Under the pieces are notes generated by a model. It made no database searches. It was not told the origin of the DNA and worked only from the letters and a program-made list of their open reading frames with translations. Positions 42,400 to 50,317 of a DNA stretch of 64,000 nucleotides are shown here, in pieces (position 1 is the first letter of the stretch; every line of letters begins with the position of its first letter). The stretch spans positions 620,001-684,000 of the forward strand of contig NZ_JABGNA010000002.1 in the NCBI RefSeq assembly GCF_013149275.1. The letters run 5' to 3'. The translations under genes were made by a program, and so were the position numbers. Source of the stretch: Mucilaginibacter sp. SG564 (GTDB lineage: Bacteria > Bacteroidota > Bacteroidia > Sphingobacteriales > Sphingobacteriaceae).

Positions 42400-44016
42400 A
42401 TGAAAAGGAAACTCAAAATCGTATTAATCTTAATAGCCATATCATTAACAGGCATTGTTATTTTCCAAATTTATTGGAGCCTCAATGCTTATACCATCAA
42501 TAAAAAAATATTTGATAGCAAAGTAATCGTCGCCATGCAGCTTGCTATGGACCGGTGTAAAAAAGATTATTTTGACTCCGTCCGAACCGTATTGGTAAAA
42601 CGACTTTCTGATCCCAGCAGTGTTATTACCATCGATACCCCTTCAAGAGTAAATACTCCAAACAACAACGTAAACCCGGTGCTTAATATTAGTTTCTCAT
42701 TTCATGGCTCTGTAAACAGCAATCCTTTTCAAACGAATGTCAATACCTATAACTATTATAAGGATATGATCGGTCATAAAGCCACCGTTCCGGAGGTGCT
42801 AACGGAAATGTCTTTTTATGTTCCGACTTTAATGATGGAGCTCACCACATTTTTAGGTATCGACGATGCTATGCACCCCTCACAGGAACTATCCACATTT
42901 ATAAAAACGCACCCAGGTATCCCCGGCAATAAATGGCCGCTGCCCAAAGAGGGCATATATGCTTTGCCACCCAATTATAAACAGGCCGATAGTTTAAAGC
43001 TAAGCCGGTATTTTACCGAGGAACTACAGAAAAGGAATATTGATGCGCCGTTTATTTTAAGCTTACCCAACAAAGGCCAGTCGGAGCAAAATTTCAATTT
43101 CCATGACGGCGAAACCAATGAAAACGTTTATCAATATCATGGCTTTATATTTCTTTTAACGCATTACACCCGGCAAGATGAGTTTACGTTATATGCAAAG
43201 GCGGCGATCCGCAATCCGCAATATGCCGTTATCAAAGGGATGATGATCACCCTGCTATTATCGGCACTGCTGGTGTTGTTCACTATATTTTGCTTTTATT
43301 ATATAGTCCGAACCATCAATCAGCAAAAAGCACTGGGCGAGTTAAAGGATGATTTTATAAACAACATGACGCATGAATTAAAAACACCTATCGCTACTAT
43401 TACCGTAGCCATTGAGGGGCTGCAAAAATTTAATGCCTTAAATGATCCCGAAAAAACACAGCGATACCTGCAAACCTCCAGGAATGAACTGACCAAACTA
43501 AACGAGCTGGTGGGCAAAGTGCTTGATGTAGCCGCCTTTGAACGCGATAAAATAACCTTGCTGAAAGAGAAAATACAGGTTGATGCCTTGATGAACGAAC
43601 TGATAACCGCCGAAAAAGCCAAAGCCGCTAAAACAGTGAGCATCACCTATAATAATAGAGATCGGGTTGATTATATTGTGGCGGATAAACTGCACTTCGG
43701 TAACGCCATATTGAATGTTTTGGATAACGCGGTTAAATATTCCAATGAGCCGGCCGATATCAAGATAGATGTATACCAGGATGGCAATATGATCGTTTTT
43801 TCCGTAAGCGATAAGGGTATGGGCATCCCGGCAGCGCACCTGGGGCGCATTTTTGAAAAGTTTCACCGGGTACCTACCGGTAATGTGCACAATGTGAAAG
43901 GTACCGGGCTTGGTTTAAGTTATGTGAAGTATATTGCAGAAGCGCATGGTGGCCAGGTAACTGTAAAAAGCGAAGTGAATACGGGCAGTCAGTTTATGAT
44001 ATCAATACCGATGTAA
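42400..44016 (+). CDS. Sensor histidine kinase
   Basis: About 538 residues from the ATG at 42400; an upstream in-frame ATG (42349) would add 17 unlike residues ahead of the first membrane helix. Two membrane helices (about 6-24 and 287-307) bracket a 260-residue periplasmic sensor of unrecognised type. HisKA follows with MTHELKTPIATI (phosphoacceptor His325), then the ATPase with DNAVKYS (N box), DKGMGIP and GTGLGLSYVKYIAE (G boxes). It is coupled to the response regulator gene 1 nt downstream. Confidence 0.92.
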   Translation: MKRKLKIVLILIAISLTGIVIFQIYWSLNAYTINKKIFDSKVIVAMQLAMDRCKKDYFDSVRTVLVKRLSDPSSVITIDTPSRVNTPNNNVNPVLNISFSFHGSVNSNPFQTNVNTYNYYKDMIGHKATVPEVLTEMSFYVPTLMMELTTFLGIDDAMHPSQELSTFIKTHPGIPGNKWPLPKEGIYALPPNYKQADSLKLSRYFTEELQKRNIDAPFILSLPNKGQSEQNFNFHDGETNENVYQYHGFIFLLTHYTRQDEFTLYAKAAIRNPQYAVIKGMMITLLLSALLVLFTIFCFYYIVRTINQQKALGELKDDFINNMTHELKTPIATITVAIEGLQKFNALNDPEKTQRYLQTSRNELTKLNELVGKVLDVAAFERDKITLLKEKIQVDALMNELITAEKAKAAKTVSITYNNRDRVDYIVADKLHFGNAILNVLDNAVKYSNEPADIKIDVYQDGNMIVFSVSDKGMGIPAAHLGRIFEKFHRVPTGNVHNVKGTGLGLSYVKYIAEAHGGQVTVKSEVNTGSQFMISIPM

Positions 44017-44017
44017 T

Positions 44018-44707
44018 ATGAGTAAAATACGCTTATTGCTGGCCGAAGATGAACTGGCCCTGGCCCATATTGTACGTGAAAGCCTGGAAGAAAATAGCTT
44101 TGAAGTAATACTGTGCGCCAATGGCGAACAGGCCCTGCAAAAATATAAAAGCGACAGGCCCGATATTTTAGTGCTGGATATCATGATGCCCAAAATGGAT
44201 GGCTTTGAAGTAGCCAGGCAGGTACGTGAAACCGACAAACTAACACCGATCATATTTTTAACGGCCCGGTCGCAGCCCAAAGATGTGGTGGCCGGGTTTG
44301 AGTCGGGCGCTAACGACTATTTAAAAAAGCCTTTTAGTGTAGAGGAACTGGTAGTGCGCATCAGGGTTTTACTAAGTGATAACCGTTTGTTGAGCACCGG
44401 CAAACCCGCGGGCGAAAGTCACCAGATAGGCAGTATTACGTTTAACCCACTAAAAAATACCGTTCAGCAAGGCATCAACCAATGGCAATTAACCAGCAGG
44501 GAAAGCGATATTTTGAGGTTGTTATGTAAAAACCAGCAGCAAATATTACCACGAAAAGCATTGCTGGAAACCGTTTGGGGCGACGACAGCTTTTTTAATG
44601 CCCGGAGCCTGGATGTGTTCATCAGCAAACTCCGCACACATTTAAAAGCCGACCCCAACGTGCAGATCATTACCGTAAGAGGACATGGGTACAAATTGGT
44701 CTGGTGA
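44018..44707 (+). CDS. OmpR-family response regulator
   Basis: A 229-residue regulator: receiver domain (residues 3-117) with phosphoacceptor Asp54 in LVLDIMMPKMDGF, Lys in LKKPF, and a C-terminal winged helix (about 135-228; LTSRESDILRLLCKN, ARSLDVFISKLRTHL, VRGHGYKLVW). It starts 1 nt after the kinase stop and so is the cognate partner. The regulated genes are unknown. Confidence 0.94.
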   Translation: MSKIRLLLAEDELALAHIVRESLEENSFEVILCANGEQALQKYKSDRPDILVLDIMMPKMDGFEVARQVRETDKLTPIIFLTARSQPKDVVAGFESGANDYLKKPFSVEELVVRIRVLLSDNRLLSTGKPAGESHQIGSITFNPLKNTVQQGINQWQLTSRESDILRLLCKNQQQILPRKALLETVWGDDSFFNARSLDVFISKLRTHLKADPNVQIITVRGHGYKLVW

Positions 44708-44747
44708 TGGAACTATAGGTGTTCGGAAGATCGTTTTTGGCTAAAGC

Positions 44748-44882
44748 CATCAAATGCTTCTATTATCCGTCCCATAAATGGGACGGCAATGAATGGAAAA
44801 CTAATTGATTTACCCTTTATTGCCGTTGGTTTTAACCAACGGATTACAAGTAAATAGCTGCTATGGGCTTTAGCCCAATTGA
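44748..44882. repeat. Cluster of three palindromes
   Basis: Three near-perfect palindromes in 113 nt: CCGTCCCATAAATGGGACGG (44767-44786), CCGTTGGTTTTAACCAACGG (44823-44842) and ATGGGCTTTAGCCCAAT (44862-44878). The first two are also mirrored as a larger structure (GGCAATGAA against TTTATTGCC). Looks like a REP/BIME-type mosaic element. Confidence 0.75.
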
Positions 44883-44889
44883 ACCCCCT

Positions 44890-45263
44890 GGCTGGCCACG
44901 CTTTAATTAATGATTTATTGAATTTCCTTTCCCCGTCAGCAGAACAGCTTCGGACGAAAGCGGGTAGAACGATGGTGGCCTGTGCGGCTGCAGGGGCATA
45001 GCAAGTTTTGCAGAAGCAGAGGCTAAAGGGTGCGAAGCGGGGCAAATAATTGCAGCCCGTGGTTCTGCCTGATTTGCAGGGCAAAGGCCTCGTGCGCAAA
45101 GAAGCATTTCTGCTGAAAGCCCTTTGGTTACTTTGTGGCTACAAAGTAAGGGCCCTCCCGCGGCCAAGAGCGGGTCTGCACCATACATGCCTCTCCGAAA
45201 AGGATTTTTCATCAACCTGTTACACAAATCATCCATCAACCGTAATGATTAAAAAACCAAATT
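44890..45263. other. GC-rich gap of unknown nature
   Basis: A tract richer in G and C than its surroundings, without a supported ORF. It has short palindromes such as ACTTTGTGGCTACAAAGT (45131-45148). It may be a degraded mobile or repetitive element. The last 60 nt before 45264 are AT-rich and should carry the promoter of the lipoprotein gene. Confidence 0.4.
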
Positions 45264-45662
45264 ATGAAAACCCCTATCTTTTTTATTTTACTCTCTGCTA
45301 CGCTAAGTTTTACTGCCTGTTCCAAAAACGAGGCAACCCCGCTCCCACAAAAGCTGGACGGAACGTATACCGGTGCATTTACATCCACAAGCGTTGGCGC
45401 AACTAGCGCTACAGCCAAAGTTGTTATTACAGGTAAAACATATCAAGCTACTTTAAATACCGCTTTCGGCGTTTCGAGCAGAGGCAGCTACGTTACCAGC
45501 AAAAATCAAATAGCATTTACAGACAGTACGGTACACACAGCCAATTTTGATTGGGGCCTGTTGCTCAACGGTACTTACACCTCAACCACCAAAGGCGATA
45601 GTTTGATCCTGGTTAAAAAAGGCACGGGCTATAATTATACCTACAGGTTAAAAAAGCAATAG
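45264..45662 (+). CDS. Small lipoprotein, unknown function
   Basis: A 132-residue protein with signal peptide and lipobox FTAC at residue 19. The mature part is strand-rich with regular Thr/Gly repeats (LDGTYTGAFTSTS, YQATLNTAFG, LNGTYTSTTKGDSLILVKK), suggesting a small beta-barrel or lipocalin-like sheet, a common Bacteroidota lipoprotein layout. The family is not recognised. A very strong hairpin follows at 45731. Confidence 0.7.
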   Translation: MKTPIFFILLSATLSFTACSKNEATPLPQKLDGTYTGAFTSTSVGATSATAKVVITGKTYQATLNTAFGVSSRGSYVTSKNQIAFTDSTVHTANFDWGLLLNGTYTSTTKGDSLILVKKGTGYNYTYRLKKQ

Positions 45663-45730
45663 TTTGTTTACCCTGACTAACCATAACCCATTGTAATCCC
45701 AGGATATTTTTTGTATCTTTAAGTATATCC

Positions 45731-45777
45731 ACCAAACAGCCCTGCTTACTTGAAAATTGTAAGCAGGGCTGTTTGGT
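45731..45777 (+). terminator. Long hairpin preceding duplicated block
   Basis: ACCAAACAGCCCTGCTTAC (45731-45749), 9-nt loop, GTAAGCAGGGCTGTTTGGT (45759-45777): 19 perfect base pairs. Promoter-like TATCTTTA lies just upstream (45714-45721). It may terminate the lipoprotein gene or be part of a small RNA. Confidence 0.6.
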
Positions 45778-45990
45778 TAAAGAGATAAAAGGCGCAAAAA
45801 TCACCCGTTGGGTATGTAGTTATTTGAATATCAATTATATAGTTCTTTTTAAACTTTTCAAAACGCGTCAAAAATTTGTTAAAAAGTGTTAAAATCGATG
45901 GTTTTGATTGAGTTTTGAACAGTTTTTAACCTGTTTTTGCCCTCATTTTGAGCCGAAAAGTGTTAAAATAGAGCTTTAAAAAGTTTTTGT
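45762..45990. repeat. 229-nt AT-rich duplicated block, copy 1
   Basis: Starts AGCAGGGCTGTTT and ends CTTTAAAAAGTTT; it aligns over its whole length with 58401-58629 at a constant end-to-end offset of 12,639 nt. Shared runs include AAAAAGTGTTAAA, GGTTTTGA, TTTTTAACC, TGTTAAAAT and CTTTAAAAAGTTT. No ORF is supported. It lies upstream of the B12-subunit gene. Confidence 0.8.
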
Positions 45991-46064
45991 TAAGAGGAGG
46001 CAGTTTGAATTTTATAAGTTCGGTTTTTGGGCTGGTGGCGATGAGGTTCCTGGTTCTGTAATAT

Positions 46065-46096
46065 AAATCCGACATCGAACATCCGACATCCGAAAT
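46065..46096. repeat. R7 short repeat, copy b
   Basis: AAATCCGACATCGAACATCC then GACATCCGAAAT; same motif as at 33329. Confidence 0.55.
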
Positions 46097-46113
46097 ATTC
46101 CCGGCTTTCTTAT

Positions 46114-46121
46114 TACTTTTA
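46114..46121 (+). promoter_or_regulatory. -7 element of B12-subunit gene
   Basis: TACTTTTA, one base off TAnnTTTG, 21 nt before the ATG at 46143, in a context (TTACTTTTACGGC) very like the gcvT promoter (TTACTTTTGCGGC). Confidence 0.4.
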
Positions 46122-46142
46122 CGGCAACCAATACGGTTTTAC

Positions 46143-46562
46143 ATGAGTAATACCTTTAACCGCCCCATACGCGTTTTAGTAGCTAAAGTAGGTCTTGACG
46201 GGCACGACCGCGGCGCACGCATTATTGCCACCTCCCTGCGCGATGCCGGGATGGAAGTAATTTATACCGGCCTGCGCCAAACCCCCGAAATGGTGGTGAA
46301 TACCGCCCTGCAGGAAGATGTGGATGCCATTGGTATATCCATACTATCAGGCGCGCACATGACCGTTTTTCCGCGCATCATTAAACTGCTGCGGGAAAAA
46401 GAGATGGATGATGTGCTGCTTACCGGCGGCGGCATTATCCCGCATGAAGATATGGTGACGCTGAAACAATCGGGCGTTGGCGAACTTTTTCCGCCTGGAA
46501 CCAGCACACAGGACATTGTAGCTTATATTACGGATTGGGTGCACGAGCATCGTAATTTTTAA
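46143..46562 (+). CDS. Methylmalonyl-CoA mutase, B12-binding subunit
   Basis: A 139-residue standalone cobalamin-binding domain. The signature [14 protein letters not shown] carries the His that replaces the lower cobalamin ligand; [10 protein letters not shown] and [13 protein letters not shown] complete the fold. In this split type the catalytic barrel subunit is encoded separately, and is not in the window. It is followed after 13 nt by an enoyl-CoA hydratase family gene, pointing to short-chain acyl-CoA (propionate or branched-chain) metabolism. Confidence 0.9.
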   Translation: MSNTFNRPIRVLVAKVGLDGHDRGARIIATSLRDAGMEVIYTGLRQTPEMVVNTALQEDVDAIGISILSGAHMTVFPRIIKLLREKEMDDVLLTGGGIIPHEDMVTLKQSGVGELFPPGTSTQDIVAYITDWVHEHRNF

Positions 46563-46575
46563 ATAAAACAACCCC

Positions 46576-47358
46576 ATGGAATTTCAAAATCTGCTGATAG
46601 AAAATAAAGAACGGATACAATACATCATCATTAACCGCGAAAGCAAGCTTAACGCCCTGAACAGGGAAACCCTTATGGAATTGCACGTGGCTTTTGCCGC
46701 GGCTTTTAAAAACCCCGCTGTTGGTGGTATTATCATCACCGGAACCGGCGCCAAAGCATTTGTGGCAGGCGCCGATATCAGCGAATTTGCCAACCTGAGT
46801 GTTGATGAAGGCTCTGCCCTTGCCCGGAAAGGACAAATAGAAGTATTTAACCTGATAGCCAATGGCAATAAACCCGTAATAGCGGCCATTAATGGTTTTG
46901 CATTGGGCGGCGGTTTAGAGCTGGCCATGGCCTGTCATATCCGCATAGCTTCCGAAACAGCCAAAATGGGGCTGCCCGAAGTTACCCTGGGTTTGATACC
47001 CGGCTATGGCGGTACCCAGCGCCTGGCCCAGCTGATAGGAAAAGGCAAAGCCCTGGAAATGATACTGACCGCCGATATGATCACCGCTGTTGAGGCTCAC
47101 CAGTACGGTCTGGTTACCCACGTGGTTTGCCCGGAAGATCTGCTGGTTAAAGCCGAAGAACTTTTGCAAAAGATATTGTTGAGAGCACCGCTGGCCCTTG
47201 CCGCGGCTATAAACTCCGTAAACGCCGGATTTATCGATGGGGTGGATGGTTACGGTATCGAGATAGCGCAGTTTGGAAAATGTTTTGGCACCAATGATTT
47301 TAAAGAAGGCGTTACCGCCTTTTTAGAAAAACGCAAAGCAGCATTTAAAGGAGAATAA
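46576..47358 (+). CDS. Enoyl-CoA hydratase/isomerase family protein
   Basis: A 260-residue crotonase. Oxyanion-hole loops: GAKAFVAGADISEF and NGFALGGGLELAMACHIRIA; the catalytic Glu position of hydratases is in GLPEVTLGLIPGYGGTQRL. Both expected Glu residues are present, favouring hydratase over isomerase activity. It is cotranscribed with the B12-binding mutase subunit, so a role in acyl-CoA degradation is likely. Confidence 0.92.
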   Translation: MEFQNLLIENKERIQYIIINRESKLNALNRETLMELHVAFAAAFKNPAVGGIIITGTGAKAFVAGADISEFANLSVDEGSALARKGQIEVFNLIANGNKPVIAAINGFALGGGLELAMACHIRIASETAKMGLPEVTLGLIPGYGGTQRLAQLIGKGKALEMILTADMITAVEAHQYGLVTHVVCPEDLLVKAEELLQKILLRAPLALAAAINSVNAGFIDGVDGYGIEIAQFGKCFGTNDFKEGVTAFLEKRKAAFKGE

Positions 47359-47711
47359 TTAACCCACTTATGGTGTTAAAGTTTTGTTAACAGAAGCCCG
47401 GATTAACCATATCTGGGTGATGATCCTTGTGGTGCCTTATCCGCAAAAACTAAAATTAACCGTAAAGCAAGCCAAAAACGGGCTTTTTGCCGGCCGAAAA
47501 GCTATGTTAATTCCGTGTTAATTTGACACAAATAGGTGTGTAAACTTTCAATTTGACATTATCCTGACCAAGATACCCAATTGGTCAAAAAATAAATCAT
47601 TGTTAATCAATCGATTAAATATTCGTGACTTTTGGATGAAAAATCGTATATGTTTCTGTGCTTTACTTTGCATTGTGTTTATAAAACATATATCAAAAAC
47701 ACACAATTGTT
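47359..47711. other. Gap holding promoter of abundant OMP gene
   Basis: AT-rich. A weak hairpin with T run (AAGCC/GGCTT, 47469-47489) may end the upstream operon. TGACCAA/TTGGTCA around 47565-47587 is a 7-bp inverted repeat. TTTACTTTG at about 47662-47670 is a -7-like element about 40 nt before the ATG. No ORF. Confidence 0.4.
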
Positions 47712-48314
47712 ATGAAAAATACATTTAAAATTTCGGCCCTTGTTTTAGCATTTGCAGGATTTGCATTTGGCGCTAAAGCACAAACAACTACCCCAACCAC
47801 TACTACAACATCAACCACTACTAACAACGGTATCCGTTATAGCATCGGCGTTGACGCTGGTATCCCATTGGGAAACTTTAAAGATAACTACAAATGGAAT
47901 TTAGGTGGTTCGGTACAAGCGGACATCCCGGTTATTTCAAACCAATTATTTGTTACTGTTAACGCTGGTTACAATAACGTATTTGGTAAAAAAGATATCG
48001 GTGGCGTTGCTGGTCTTGATCAAACAGATTTTCACCTGATCCCGGTAAAAGCTGGTTTGAAATACTTCGTTGTTCCAAACTTTTATGTACAAGGTGAAGC
48101 TGGTGCAGCATTCTTGTTAAACAAAAAAGATGTTGGTGTTAACAAATCAACAGCGTTTGTTTATGCTCCGCAAGTAGGTGTTCAGTTCCCTGTTAGCGCA
48201 AACGGTAACTTTATCGACGCTGGTATCCGTTACGAAGCAACTACAAAATATGCAACTGGTATTAACGACAGCAAGGTAAGCTTCTTAGGTCTGCGTGTAG
48301 CATACGGCTTCTAA
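47712..48314 (+). CDS. Outer-membrane beta-barrel protein
   Basis: A 200-residue porin-like protein: signal peptide to AKAQ (residue 23), a Thr-rich linker (TTTPTTTTTSTTTNN), then eight predicted strands of an OmpX/OmpA-type barrel, ending in an aromatic residue (LRVAYGF) as outer-membrane barrels do. Its strong terminator, own promoter and uniform codon choice suggest high expression (inference). No specific function. Confidence 0.85.
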   Translation: MKNTFKISALVLAFAGFAFGAKAQTTTPTTTTTSTTTNNGIRYSIGVDAGIPLGNFKDNYKWNLGGSVQADIPVISNQLFVTVNAGYNNVFGKKDIGGVAGLDQTDFHLIPVKAGLKYFVVPNFYVQGEAGAAFLLNKKDVGVNKSTAFVYAPQVGVQFPVSANGNFIDAGIRYEATTKYATGINDSKVSFLGLRVAYGF

Positions 48315-48340
48315 TATGGCCCTACATATACCTAATTAAC

Positions 48341-48370
48341 AAAAAGGGTAGCCAATTGGCTGCCCTTTTT
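48341..48370 (+). terminator. Intrinsic terminator of OMP gene
   Basis: AAAAAGGGTAGCC (48341-48353), loop AATT, GGCTGCCCTTTTT (48358-48370). Confidence 0.9.
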
Positions 48371-48394
48371 GTTTGTGCCTTTTTTGCGTTTAAG
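48363..48394. repeat. Direct repeat, left copy
   Basis: CCCTTTTTGTTTGTGCCTTT... to 48394; near-identical to 50197-50230. Together they bracket the AT-rich gene at 48592. Confidence 0.65.
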
Positions 48395-48591
48395 TATTCA
48401 GATGCATATAATCTGTAATTGTCATATAGCGATTAGAAATCTTATTTTGAACTATGTCACTTGGTTTGAAATATGGTCGAGAATGGAGAGTATGATTATA
48501 TATAATATGATTTTATAATTATTATTATTGCAATAAATAGACATGTTTTTATTCTTTTTTGATTCTATTTGCGCAATAATTTAAAAATATT

Positions 48592-50139
48592 ATGACAAAA
48601 AAAATCCTTATTATTTCTTCCTGCTTGTTTTTTATTTCTTTAATTCAGGCCTGTAAAAAAGACATCAATCAAAATCAAAATCCACCCACCAGTATTGTAA
48701 CTGAAAATTCAGCAACAAGCAAGTCTCAAATTACATTTGCTAAAATTTTGGCAAAAGCAGTTAAAACAGACGGTGCTTTGAGAGCTTTTCTCAAAGAAGA
48801 AAGCTTAAAACAATTTGATAATGATTACGATGTACTTTATCTGATGATTAAAGACAAAAAAGTTAATAATACAGAGACCGTACATGAAAAGTTGGTTCAT
48901 TTTGCAAATTCTAAAGAAGAGCTTGAATCAATTGAAATTCAATTACCGCTGTTAACTATATTGATCCCTACATTGCCCAATTTTTCACCTGAAAAATGGA
49001 ATACAAATACAGAGATTCCTTTAGTGGCAAGCGCCGTATCAGGGCAAGATCAAACTTCTATTTATGATGATTTGGGTAAAGAAATTATAGCGAAATCAAA
49101 TGAAATACCTGGGTTTCCTGTTCTTGTAGTAAAACAGAACGAAAGAATTGTAATAAATACAAATAGCAACTCCAACTTGCGAGCTAATACAACTGCCTCA
49201 ACAGGGACAACATCATTGGTTGCTTATACAAGCGGCAACTTAAATTTAAGTTTTGCTGATGCTGCTTTCGACAACATCCATAAAAAAGTTACTTCGAACA
49301 GGCTTAACATTAACAGAACAACAGACGCTAATGGTATCGATCCTATAAATATTGCAGCTTATAATTCGGGAAATGATTGGCAACGCGACTACATATATTA
49401 TGGTTTAACTGCAACTAACACAAGAGGTGAATTTAGACACAATTACAGCGAATTCATTACTTCATTTAAATTTTTGACACCTGACGCATTGGGTAAAATT
49501 GCAGATCAGGACGAAGACCCTAAAGCCAATGCAAAGTATAATCAATTTGGGTTGACAAATAATGGTGTACCATATCCCAAAAAACCCTGGACTGACGGAA
49601 ATTTTGAATTCACAATAACAATTTTACTTAATTCAAAAAATGGCATAGGGAATCAAATTACTAAAATATTGAGTGTAAGACCTGAGGAGTTATTTGATCT
49701 TAAATATAGCGGAAGCGGAAAGGTATTTGAGTTTTATATCCTCCAGAGCGTTACCCCTAAGGAATATCATCCTAATGTAGAATTGGTGCCTTGGGATTTG
49801 CAAAATTATGGTACTGCATGGAAGTTTATCGTGTACGAGAATGATAATTCACAGGAGGTTAATCAGTCGTATGAAAACACAACAACGTTTGCTGCTAACT
49901 TTGAAATAACCAGTTCTGTGATTGAAAAAGTAGGATTAAAATTTGGCGCTACTGCAACAACCAGCGATAAAAGGACGTTCAGTGTGAAAACAACTCTAAC
50001 TTCTGATTTTTTAGGAGAAGCCACTTTGACTTTTGACCAGCCCATAATTACAGGGTTTTCAAATAATGCTTATTCTACGAGGGAAATAACAACCGGCAAT
50101 ATTTTAAGCTTAGGCATTGAACCCAAAAGAGTATTCTGA
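48592..50139 (+). CDS. AT-rich lipoprotein, unknown function
   Basis: A 515-residue lipoprotein (lipobox IQAC at residue 21). I do not recognise it. Residues 45-110 are helical; the middle (about 200-430) is Asn/Thr-rich with strands, and the C-terminus alternates hydrophobic and polar residues like a beta-sheet domain. Its codons and the flanking DNA are much more AT-rich than neighbouring genes, and near-identical 31-34-nt direct repeats flank the segment. This suggests acquisition by transfer (inference). The gene stands alone with its own terminator. Confidence 0.7.
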   Translation: MTKKILIISSCLFFISLIQACKKDINQNQNPPTSIVTENSATSKSQITFAKILAKAVKTDGALRAFLKEESLKQFDNDYDVLYLMIKDKKVNNTETVHEKLVHFANSKEELESIEIQLPLLTILIPTLPNFSPEKWNTNTEIPLVASAVSGQDQTSIYDDLGKEIIAKSNEIPGFPVLVVKQNERIVINTNSNSNLRANTTASTGTTSLVAYTSGNLNLSFADAAFDNIHKKVTSNRLNINRTTDANGIDPINIAAYNSGNDWQRDYIYYGLTATNTRGEFRHNYSEFITSFKFLTPDALGKIADQDEDPKANAKYNQFGLTNNGVPYPKKPWTDGNFEFTITILLNSKNGIGNQITKILSVRPEELFDLKYSGSGKVFEFYILQSVTPKEYHPNVELVPWDLQNYGTAWKFIVYENDNSQEVNQSYENTTTFAANFEITSSVIEKVGLKFGATATTSDKRTFSVKTTLTSDFLGEATLTFDQPIITGFSNNAYSTREITTGNILSLGIEPKRVF

Positions 50140-50173
50140 TCATTAATTAAACCAATCATTTAATATTTTATCC

Positions 50174-50205
50174 AAAAGGCAGATCAATGTTGATCTCCCT
50201 TTTTG
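50174..50205 (+). terminator. Intrinsic terminator of AT-rich gene
   Basis: AAAAGG-C-AGATCA pairs with TGATCT-C-CCTTTT around an ATGT loop, then GTTT. Confidence 0.75.
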
Positions 50206-50230
50206 TTTACCCCTTTTTTGTGTTTAAAAG
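50197..50230. repeat. Direct repeat, right copy
   Basis: CCCTTTTTGTTTACCCCTTT... to 50230; differs from the left copy (48363) at a few positions only. Confidence 0.65.
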
Positions 50231-50317
50231 CCCGTTTTTAAATTAAGCTCCATAAATTAGCAACATTGTTTGTAACTTAAACGCGTTTATACATTTACCG
50301 TTACCAGTATTGCTCTT

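Noticed and set aside
44890..45239. Possible protein-coding gene in the GC-rich tract
   Set aside because: Open frames on both strands are short, low in recognisable motifs and overlap one another; none has a plausible start context.
48592..50139. AT-rich gene as part of a prophage
   Set aside because: No integrase, structural phage gene or tRNA attachment site is nearby; only the composition and flanking direct repeats are unusual.
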